Positions 1-6,067 of a stretch of DNA of 17,008 nucleotides are shown here, in pieces. Source of the DNA: JAFGCN01 sp964547015 (GTDB lineage: Archaea > Aenigmatarchaeota > Aenigmatarchaeia > QMZS01); NCBI GenBank assembly GCA_964547015.1, contig CAZJKT010000019.1, positions 1 through 17,008 on the forward strand, written 5' to 3'. Numbering within the stretch: position 1 is the stretch's first letter; each line of letters begins with the position of its first letter. Position numbers and translations under genes: made by a program. The notes beneath the pieces are model-generated. The model did not search any database and had not been told where the DNA came from. It worked only from the letters and a program-made list of their open reading frames with translations.

Positions 1-619
1 CAACCTCATAATCCACAGCAGCCCCATTGGATTCACCTGCATAGCCGCCCTCGCCCCGGTTTATCCTCACCGTGACTATATTTGGAAACGCCGATTTTGC
101 CTCGATAAGGGCCTTCGGGCTGTCTTCCACAAAAACCGCCCGCTCGTTGCCTTCAATAATCTGCCTCATGGCAGACACCTTATCGGGTGTCTCGACAATC
201 ATAATCTTCTCAAAGAAGGGCTTAATGCCACAACCCTCCAATTTCGCTTCCTGAACGTCCCTGTGCCCATAGGTTATAAGATATAGTTTCGTGGTCTTTC
301 CGGCTTTCTCAAGAAAAGGGAGGACATCCGGATAAAGATACTTTTTTGTCTCTTTGGTCTGGCGCTCAAAAATCTCTTCCAGTTTCGAAATATCCACCCC
401 GGGAAGTTCCTTTTTGATTAGTTTAAACTGGACTTCGGGGCGGTAGCCAATCTCGTCCTTAGAGGCGTAAAAAGTCCTTGAGTAAATCTCTTCAGGCACA
501 CCCGCTTTTTTAAAGTCGGCGATAATTGCCTTGACCCACTTCTTCGCGCTAAAAAGCGTGTTATCAAAGTCAAAGATAATCTTAAAGTCCTTCCCCGAAT
601 GGTTAAGAGATTCTTCCAT
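1..619 (-). CDS. HAD-superfamily hydrolase, truncated by the left window edge
   Basis: I translated this gene by hand from the ATG at 619; it stays open to base 1, giving 206 codons without a stop, so the C-terminus lies outside the window. All four HAD phosphatase motifs are visible: motif I FDFDNT (nucleophile D17, acid D19), motif II LITYG (T117), a motif III lysine near K147, and motif IV VEDSP (E165/D166). The helical stretch between motif I and residue 100 would be the cap domain. The start lies 14 nt below the GlmU-like stop at 634, so it is probably the third gene of the yvcK-glmU operon. The substrate cannot be read from the sequence; a sugar-phosphate phosphatase role is inferred only from the neighbours. 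Confidence 0.85.
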   Translation of the reverse strand, partial: MEESLNHSGKDFKIIFDFDNTLFSAKKWVKAIIADFKKAGVPEEIYSRTFYASKDEIGYRPEVQFKLIKKELPGVDISKLEEIFERQTKETKKYLYPDVLPFLEKAGKTTKLYLITYGHRDVQEAKLEGCGIKPFFEKIMIVETPDKVSAMRQIIEGNERAVFVEDSPKALIEAKSAFPNIVTVRINRGEGGYAGESNGAAVDYEV

Positions 620-633
620 AACTTAGGTCAAAA

Positions 634-1833
634 CTAAACTACTTTTGAGCTGTCAGGCACATTCTCTTTAACAATCTTTCCAGGACCAATCAGGCAATTG
701 CTGCCAATATGGACGCCGGGCATTGTTCCAACCATTATGCCAATATTTGTCCTTGCGCCGACAATCGCGCCAAGGCCCCTCATGCCGGAATCAATCATTT
801 TTCCCTTGACATAGACCCCAACGGTCTTTCTGTCAAAACGGCGGTTGGCTGTCACAAATCCTGCCCCAATGCGGCAGTCACGCCCGATAACCGAATCTCC
901 GATAAATCCTGAGTGGACCGTCGTGCCTGAATGCAGGTGGCTTCTTGTAATCTCTGTACCCATACCTATTTTTACGCCCTCTTCAATCACAGTATTATCC
1001 CTTATAAGCGAATTATTCCCGATAACGCAATTGTCTCCAATCCAGCAAGGCCCGTTTATGACCGCGTTCTCAAAGACCCTCGTATTTTCTCCAATATGAA
1101 CTTCCCCCTCGATTTTGGCAGAGTCGGCAATATTGGCGGATTCTGAGATATGCCTCTTTGTAAGGGAGCAAAGGAAATGCGATATCGCAAGAAGGTGCCA
1201 GGAATATTTCATTGAAAATGACTTTATATTAGGAGTTGCCGTCCGGACATCTTTTTCCTTCATATAAAGCGCCAAAGCGTCTTCAAAGGAATACTGCCAC
1301 TCTTTTACCCGCTTTTGGTATTCGAGAAATTCTTTAGGCAAAAGGTAAATTACGCCAATTCTCAGGCCGGTCTTTAGCCCTTTCGGTTTCTCAACCACAC
1401 CCGTCACCCGCTCACCATCCATTGTAATCACCCCATACAATTCAGGGGTTTCAGTGACCTGTGCAGGCAGAACCATTCCAACCCTTGACCTTTCCTTTTC
1501 GGCGACAGCTTCAGAAATTATCTCCTCAAAATTCGCAATCTTTGGGTTTAGGACCAAAAAATCCTCAGTTAGGTATTTCTCGGCAGAAAGAATGGCATCC
1601 CCCATCCCTTTCGGCTCCTTTTGAACGACAAACTTTACGCCGGGAAGCTCTTCATCCATGTATTCCGCACCGGGGCTTCGGACAACAATTATATCGTCAA
1701 TCCCGTATCTCCTTACAGAATCTATTGTCCTTTGCAGGATAGTCTTTCCCTGAACCTTGTTCATTGCCTTGTGCCTATCATTCAGCGGCCAGAACCTGCT
1801 GCACTCCCCCGCGGCCAATATTAGCGCTTGCAT
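634..1833 (-). CDS. glmU: GlmU-like bifunctional sugar-1-phosphate nucleotidylyltransferase / acetyltransferase
   Basis: 399 aa with the two-domain layout of archaeal GlmU-type enzymes. These acetylate glucosamine-1-phosphate and add UMP to give UDP-GlcNAc. Residues 1 to about 230 form a nucleotidyltransferase domain: an LILAAG signature at residues 4-9, then RFWPL and a lysine in HKAM where family members have PK. From about residue 240 hexapeptide repeats of a left-handed beta helix appear (IGENTRVFENAVI, IGDNCVIGNNSLI), then an acetyltransferase-like C-terminus (GAGFVTANRRFD, VKGKMIDSG, IGIMVGTMPGVHIG) resembling crenarchaeal bifunctional enzymes. The usual G-T-R loop reads ECSR, so the nucleotide loop is divergent. 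It starts 6 nt below the yvcK stop at 1840. Sugar specificity is inferred, supported by the split GlmS and a mutase in the same window. Confidence 0.85.
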   Translation of the reverse strand: MQALILAAGECSRFWPLNDRHKAMNKVQGKTILQRTIDSVRRYGIDDIIVVRSPGAEYMDEELPGVKFVVQKEPKGMGDAILSAEKYLTEDFLVLNPKIANFEEIISEAVAEKERSRVGMVLPAQVTETPELYGVITMDGERVTGVVEKPKGLKTGLRIGVIYLLPKEFLEYQKRVKEWQYSFEDALALYMKEKDVRTATPNIKSFSMKYSWHLLAISHFLCSLTKRHISESANIADSAKIEGEVHIGENTRVFENAVINGPCWIGDNCVIGNNSLIRDNTVIEEGVKIGMGTEITRSHLHSGTTVHSGFIGDSVIGRDCRIGAGFVTANRRFDRKTVGVYVKGKMIDSGMRGLGAIVGARTNIGIMVGTMPGVHIGSNCLIGPGKIVKENVPDSSKVV

Positions 1834-1839
1834 AATCTT

Positions 1840-2799
1840 TTACCGGCCCATTCCAAATATAGCGCCCATAACCTTTTCTTGGTCATAGTGCGGCGCTTTG
1901 TCGCTTTTTAAAAGTCCCCGCCCCACAAATTTCTCGCTTTTCGGAACATCATAATAAGGAAGTATCCCTGTGTGGAGCGGCTCGCCTTTTTGGTGCTCGG
2001 CCACCCTCTCGATATCAGGCTCCTCGGTGTTGTAAATTACACGGTCAAGCTTGCAGCCGATATACTTCTCAATTTCCTCGGCCATTGTGGCAACAGTAAG
2101 CCAATGGGTCTCGCCGCGCTTTGACATCGCCGGGCAGATAAATATTTTCTTTGCCTTTGACCTTTGGAAGGCCTCTTTCATCCCTATTGGCAAAAAGCAT
2201 GGGATAAGGCTTGAGTAAAGGTCTCCGGGGCCGATTATTATTATGTCCGCCTCCTCGACCGCTTTTATGGTTTCGGGATATGCTTCGGCAGGCGTCTCAA
2301 GACCTACCCGGGTGATTTTAAGGTCCGCGCTGTGAGTGTCCGGAACATCAATCTCATCCTCTCCAACAATTTGCTCCCCATTTTCAAGCTCGGCAACAAT
2401 ATGGGTCCTCATCGAGGTAGCCGGAATGCATCTTCCTTTAACCTCAAGGAATTCATGGGTCACCTCAAGAACCTTTTCATAATCCCCAAGAACATTTTCA
2501 AGCCCGGCAAGAAACACATTTCCAAGGCTGTGCCCCCGATGCCCACCCTTGAATACCTCAGAGCCGAATCTAAAGCAGAAAAGCTGTTTTTTCCACAGGG
2601 GGGCCTCGGATAATGCCAGCAAATGCCTGCGAATATCCCCCGGAGGAAGTATCTCCATTTCCTCCCTTAACTGCCCTGTTGAGCCCCCGGAATCCATCAT
2701 GGAAGTCACAGAAGTTATATCAAAGCCCCGCTTTTTGAGCTCAGGCAAAATAAGCCGGGGGGTTGCATTTCCGCCTCCAAAGCACACAACTTTTTCCAT
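1840..2799 (-). CDS. yvcK: YvcK/GlmR-family (CofD-like) protein, copy 1
   Basis: 319 aa. The Rossmann-type start FGGGN (residues 7-11), DSGGSTGQLR (36-45), PPGDIR (52-57) and IIGPGDLYSS (188-197) are hallmarks of the YvcK/GlmR branch of the CofD superfamily. A true CofD lactyl transferase would be expected to show different motifs. In Bacillus and Listeria, YvcK/GlmR binds UDP-GlcNAc and, in Bacillus, stimulates GlmS, so a gene next to glmU and near glmS fits a sensor or regulator of amino-sugar supply; that role is inferred here. It is first in the operon, with a TATA-like box and a palindromic operator just upstream. Codons 173-277 are almost identical at DNA level to the paralogue at 4840-5856, while the flanks are diverged. 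Confidence 0.85.
   Translation of the reverse strand: MEKVVCFGGGNATPRLILPELKKRGFDITSVTSMMDSGGSTGQLREEMEILPPGDIRRHLLALSEAPLWKKQLFCFRFGSEVFKGGHRGHSLGNVFLAGLENVLGDYEKVLEVTHEFLEVKGRCIPATSMRTHIVAELENGEQIVGEDEIDVPDTHSADLKITRVGLETPAEAYPETIKAVEEADIIIIGPGDLYSSLIPCFLPIGMKEAFQRSKAKKIFICPAMSKRGETHWLTVATMAEEIEKYIGCKLDRVIYNTEEPDIERVAEHQKGEPLHTGILPYYDVPKSEKFVGRGLLKSDKAPHYDQEKVMGAIFGMGR
1970..2283. repeat. Gene-conversion tract in yvcK1 (copy of 5027-5340)
   Basis: 314 bp that match 5027-5340 at a constant offset of 3057 with a single difference (T at 2263, C at 5320). Both borders fall inside the coding sequences at equivalent codons (173-277 of each protein), and similarity drops sharply outside. Confidence 0.9.
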
Positions 2800-2819
2800 A
2801 AAAGAAGTTTATTAAAAGG

Positions 2820-2848
2820 GATATATTCCCCGTAATACTTGGTATTAC
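2820..2848 (-). promoter_or_regulatory. TATA box and palindromic operator of the yvcK1-glmU operon
   Basis: On the minus strand an AATATAT box (2820-2827) is centred about 25 bp above the ATG at 2799, the archaeal TATA distance for a leaderless or nearly leaderless mRNA. Four bases further upstream is a perfect inverted repeat, GTAATAC-TTG-GTATTAC (2832-2848), centred 41 bp above the start. Matching sites occur in the same place upstream of yvcK2 and glmS. The position next to the BRE/TATA would suit a transcription factor; none is encoded in the window. Confidence 0.7.
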
Positions 2849-2934
2849 TCTATATGCAGAATCCAAGAGTAATCAATCAAAAATCCGTGATTATTCCTTG
2901 TCCTATCCCGAATTAAGTGGACTCTTTTCTGTCC

Positions 2935-3642
2935 CTATTGCGTTTCAGATAATCCAGAAGGATAGTTCTTCTTAAAAACCCATAATTCATAGGTATAATC
3001 CCTCCCGTCTTCCTCTTTAAACTGAGTATGTTCTGAAAAATGGACTCTCTTAAGCCCGTCAACTCCCCCAATCATTGTCCGATATGCGTCCATAACCGGC
3101 CTGCGGGTAATTGGAGTTTCTGGGGCGTCCTGCTGGTTTATGATGTGGGCCATCACAAGCACACCTTCAGGCGCAATTTTTTGGCCGAGCGTCTCAAACA
3201 TCTTAAAAAAGCCTGTGGCAGGAATTCGATCGCCCATATAATAAACGCACTCGCTGAAAAATATAAGGTCAAATTTGCCTTCCGGCAGGTCGCCAACACA
3301 GTCGAGTAAATCCGCATTGATGATCTCGGCACGTGAGCCGTAAGGTTTGAGCGCCTCTTGTGCCCGCAGATAAGGCGTGCGGGCAATCTCAACCCCGACA
3401 TACTTTGCGGCAGGGAAATGGCTGAGCAGTGCTTTGGAAAAAACACCCTCGGCAGAGCCGATTTCAAGAATGTTTTCGGGGAGTTTCTTAAGATGCTGCC
3501 CTGCAAGGTAAATTTGCTGGGCATACTTGTCTCGCTCGTATTTCGACGTCCCAAAAAACCACGGGTCTTGCGTTCCAAAATCTTTTTCCATCTGAGCCAA
3601 ACCGGAAACCCCAAAAAAACCCTCAGATAAAGTTCCGGGCAT
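2935..3642 (-). CDS. SAM-dependent class I methyltransferase
   Basis: 235 aa from the chosen ATG at 3642. That start directly follows the upstream stop (TGATAATG), indicating translational coupling; an in-frame ATG at 3696 would overlap the previous gene by 52 nt. The AdoMet-binding motif I is ILEIGSAEGVF (about residues 58-68), followed by VGVE, an acidic strand end (INADLLD) and FDLIFFSECVYYMG, matching a seven-strand Rossmann methyltransferase. The family resembles NodS-like or general small-molecule methyltransferases. The substrate is unknown; as the third gene of the yvcK2 operon it could modify a sugar, lipid or cell-surface precursor. It ends 136 bp before the yvcK1 start, with the next operon's operator in the gap. 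Confidence 0.8.
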   Translation of the reverse strand: MPGTLSEGFFGVSGLAQMEKDFGTQDPWFFGTSKYERDKYAQQIYLAGQHLKKLPENILEIGSAEGVFSKALLSHFPAAKYVGVEIARTPYLRAQEALKPYGSRAEIINADLLDCVGDLPEGKFDLIFFSECVYYMGDRIPATGFFKMFETLGQKIAPEGVLVMAHIINQQDAPETPITRRPVMDAYRTMIGGVDGLKRVHFSEHTQFKEEDGRDYTYELWVFKKNYPSGLSETQ

Positions 3643-3644
3643 TA

Positions 3645-4838
3645 TCAATACCCCGCTTTCGGAATATATGGCTTTATTGTTGGCGCAGGAGGCCAATCAG
3701 AAACAACGCCCCGGCCATATAAGCAGGCTGCGACCCCTAAATTAGCGTCAACATCGCTCTTGAAGTCAACATAATCCATACCCTTATCACAGCAGTGTTT
3801 ATGGACCGGCGAGCCTGTTTGCGGAATAAATATGGAGTTCTTTCCCTCAACAATATCCCCTTTCTTGTCTCCAATCATTATAAGGTTAAACCTATCAGAA
3901 TTCGCTCCGAAAATTTCACTGCCGAGATACTTTAAACTCTCCTCCTTAGATACGTCCTTACCATCGCCATCATAAATTATATCCGTGCAGAAGTCCGGGT
4001 TATGGTCTAGTTTTACACCGGCAAGATTTAGTGATTCCACAAAAGCCTTCTGATCCTCCAGAGTAAAATTTGGGTCATCGCGAAGATCCGCAAAAAAACC
4101 TAATTTATCCCCTCTATACTCAAACCTAAGCGGATGTAGCGGATGGAACAAGCGAAGATGGCGGGAAAGCTTTTCGGCATTTTCCGGGGTAGGGTCAAAT
4201 ATAATATATCCTTCTTTCATCTCAAAATAAAGCCCAATGCCGCCATCACGCAGGGACTGATACAATTCTTCTGTAGATCTTGTCCGGCCTTCCAAAGCAA
4301 AGCTTCGCTCCAGATTCCCCCTTTCTCTTCCATAAGCCTCGGCATAAAGGCAACTGACCCTGTCGGTTATATTCCCCTGAAGGGAAATCTGGCGATTTTG
4401 TTCGGCGGCTCCCTCAAAAATAGAGAGCATCATATCAGGAAACATAGACCTGCTGTCAACGCGCTTAACCTCCATTGCGCTTCCGTTTATCTCAAATGTT
4501 GAGCCCAGCTCACAAACCTTAGGGATTTGTGGCATGCCAAGCTTTCTCCTGGCGTATAGGGCGGTTATTGTCCTGTCCCATCCGGTTGCAAGCGCATGCT
4601 GAAAAGTGCTTCCGACGGGGGCAGACAAAAGCGCCGATTGCACATTCGGCCACATCCTAAATGTAGAGTCTCGAGGGTCTGTCTGAGGCCCCTGAATATC
4701 GTGGGCGAAAAGAAAAGGCAGGTCAGTATCCAGGCGAGCATCTATTAATTCATTAAGCTCCAATGCCTTTTCCTCAAGATAATATGAGGGGACCCCGCAT
4801 AGAGCCGCCAAATCCAATACATGCTTCGCAATTTCCAT
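3645..4838 (-). CDS. HAD-like protein of unknown substrate
   Basis: 397 aa. I do not recognise a named family. Two segments resemble HAD motifs: FLFAHDIQGPQTD (residues 42-54; D47 as possible nucleophile, in the D-x-x-GP style of some archaeal HAD proteins) and LIMIGDKKGD near the C-terminus, like motif IV. A basic/acidic central part (SMFPDMMLSIFEGAAE, then a helical stretch) could be a large cap domain. Near the C-terminus VHKHCCDKGMD contains adjacent cysteines and histidines that could bind metal. The ATG at 4838 is one base past the stop of yvcK2 (TGATATG) and its own stop is 2 nt from the methyltransferase start, so the three are translationally coupled. The HAD assignment is an inference from two motifs. 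Confidence 0.6.
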   Translation of the reverse strand: MEIAKHVLDLAALCGVPSYYLEEKALELNELIDARLDTDLPFLFAHDIQGPQTDPRDSTFRMWPNVQSALLSAPVGSTFQHALATGWDRTITALYARRKLGMPQIPKVCELGSTFEINGSAMEVKRVDSRSMFPDMMLSIFEGAAEQNRQISLQGNITDRVSCLYAEAYGRERGNLERSFALEGRTRSTEELYQSLRDGGIGLYFEMKEGYIIFDPTPENAEKLSRHLRLFHPLHPLRFEYRGDKLGFFADLRDDPNFTLEDQKAFVESLNLAGVKLDHNPDFCTDIIYDGDGKDVSKEESLKYLGSEIFGANSDRFNLIMIGDKKGDIVEGKNSIFIPQTGSPVHKHCCDKGMDYVDFKSDVDANLGVAACLYGRGVVSDWPPAPTIKPYIPKAGY

Positions 4839-4839
4839 A

Positions 4840-5856
4840 TCAATCCTCTTTTATTAAAGGCTTTTCGCGCCCCCAAAAAACAGTCTCGCACAAAACGCAA
4901 AACACGTACCCTGTTATTATATCAATCACCTTTGCAGGCTCGTACACGACCTCGCCGCTTTTCTTCAAAAGGGAGCGGCCGATGAATTTTTCGCCTTCGG
5001 GGACGTCGTGGTAAGGTACGATTTCCGTGTGGAGCGGCTCGCCTTTTTGGTGCTCGGCCACCCTCTCGATATCAGGCTCCTCGGTGTTGTAAATTACACG
5101 GTCAAGCTTGCAGCCGATATACTTCTCAATTTCCTCGGCCATTGTGGCAACAGTAAGCCAATGGGTCTCGCCGCGCTTTGACATCGCCGGGCAGATAAAT
5201 ATTTTCTTTGCCTTTGACCTTTGGAAGGCCTCTTTCATCCCTATTGGCAAAAAGCATGGGATAAGGCTTGAGTAAAGGTCTCCGGGGCCGATTATTATTA
5301 TGTCCGCCTCCTCGACCGCCTTTATGGTTTCGGGATATGCCTCAACCTCCGGCCTCAGATAGGCCTCGACAATCCTTGCGTCCGGGTCGTGCTCTTTAGG
5401 GACATCTATCTCGTCCTCGCTTATCGCCTCCCGCCCGTTTTCCAAAAGCCCGACTATATGTGTGAGCCCCGCAGTTGCCGGAAGGCATCTTCCTTTGACC
5501 TCAAGGAATTCGTGGGAAAAGTCCAGGACTTTGCCGTAATCCTTTATCGCGTATTCGAGCCCGCCGAGAAAAACATTCCCAAATGAATGTCCCTTGTGCC
5601 CTCCGTCGAACACCTCGTGCCCGAACCTGAAAGCGAAAAAGTCCTTCTTCCACTGAGGGGCATCCGAGAGCGCAAGCAGGTGCCTGCGAATATCCCCGGG
5701 AGGAAGAATATTGAAGTCTGCCCTAAGCTGGCCTGTCGAGCCGCCGGAATCAACCATCGAGGTGACAGAAGTAACTTCAAAATTTCTCTCCTTTAGGTAA
5801 GGGAGCAGCAGTTTCGGGATTGCATTTCCACCTCCAAAGCACACAACTTCTATCAT
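4840..5856 (-). CDS. yvcK: YvcK/GlmR-family (CofD-like) protein, copy 2
   Basis: 338 aa, a paralogue of the protein at 1840-2799, aligned without gaps through at least residue 277. It has the same FGGGN, DSGGSTGQLR, PPGDIR and IIGPGDLYSS motifs. Residues 173-277 are identical to copy 1, while the N-terminal 170 residues are only moderately similar (for example LEYAIKDYGKVLDFSHEFLEV against LENVLGDYEKVLEVTHEFLEV), so the central part looks converted. The C-terminus carries an extra hydrophobic and cysteine-containing tail (VFCVLCETVFW) absent from copy 1. It is first in a three-gene coupled operon. A UDP-sugar sensing role is inferred from characterised bacterial YvcK/GlmR. Confidence 0.85.
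   Translation of the reverse strand: MIEVVCFGGGNAIPKLLLPYLKERNFEVTSVTSMVDSGGSTGQLRADFNILPPGDIRRHLLALSDAPQWKKDFFAFRFGHEVFDGGHKGHSFGNVFLGGLEYAIKDYGKVLDFSHEFLEVKGRCLPATAGLTHIVGLLENGREAISEDEIDVPKEHDPDARIVEAYLRPEVEAYPETIKAVEEADIIIIGPGDLYSSLIPCFLPIGMKEAFQRSKAKKIFICPAMSKRGETHWLTVATMAEEIEKYIGCKLDRVIYNTEEPDIERVAEHQKGEPLHTEIVPYHDVPEGEKFIGRSLLKKSGEVVYEPAKVIDIITGYVFCVLCETVFWGREKPLIKED
5027..5340. repeat. Gene-conversion tract in yvcK2 (copy of 1970-2283)
   Basis: Partner of the tract in yvcK1: 313 of 314 bases identical. It encodes the phosphate-binding IIGPGDLYSS segment through the MSKRGET region and beyond, the best-conserved half of the YvcK fold. Confidence 0.9.
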
Positions 5857-5878
5857 ACAAACATCAGAATCTACAGGC

Positions 5879-5906
5879 TATAAATAGTGGTGATATGGAG
5901 TAACAC
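5879..5906 (-). promoter_or_regulatory. TATA box and degenerate operator of the yvcK2 operon
   Basis: On the minus strand the TATA box TATTTATA (5879-5886) is centred about 26 bp above the ATG at 5856, again implying a leaderless mRNA. Immediately upstream, GTGATAT-GGA-GTAACAC (5890-5906) matches the GTAATAC-N3-GTATTAC operator at 10 of 14 arm positions and is centred 42 bp above the start, the same place as at yvcK1 and glmS. On its own the match is weak; the shared position supports it. Confidence 0.5.
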
Positions 5907-6067
5907 CCGTGGTTTACCATATTACCATCATAAAATTAAAGTATTATCTTCGGCGCAAGTATAATACCTAAATGGAAAAAACAAAACCAAAGATACACCG
6001 CGTAATATCAGGTATTATAACTTATTATTTTCATTTGAGCAAAATCTGAAATGAACCCTAAAAGTCG
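5907..6067. promoter_or_regulatory. Gene-free gap with further operator-like half-sites
   Basis: No ORF is seen between yvcK2 and the phosphohexomutase stop. The gap holds a strong operator-like 17-mer, GTAATAT-CAG-GTATTAT (6002-6018), a GTATTAT...ATAATAC inverted repeat (5941-5947 and 5961-5967, 13-bp spacer) and a lone ATATTAC half-site (5919-5925). These could be auxiliary sites for the factor acting at the yvcK2 promoter. Confidence 0.45.

Noticed and set aside
1461..1742. Plus-strand ORFs opposite glmU, the yvcK genes, the mutase and the helicase
   Set aside because: All are antisense shadows of strongly supported genes and resemble no protein family.
2870..2893. TAATCA...TGATTA inverted repeat in the yvcK1 upstream region
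   Set aside because: Only 6 bp with a 12-base spacer in AT-rich DNA and not repeated at other promoters; likely chance.
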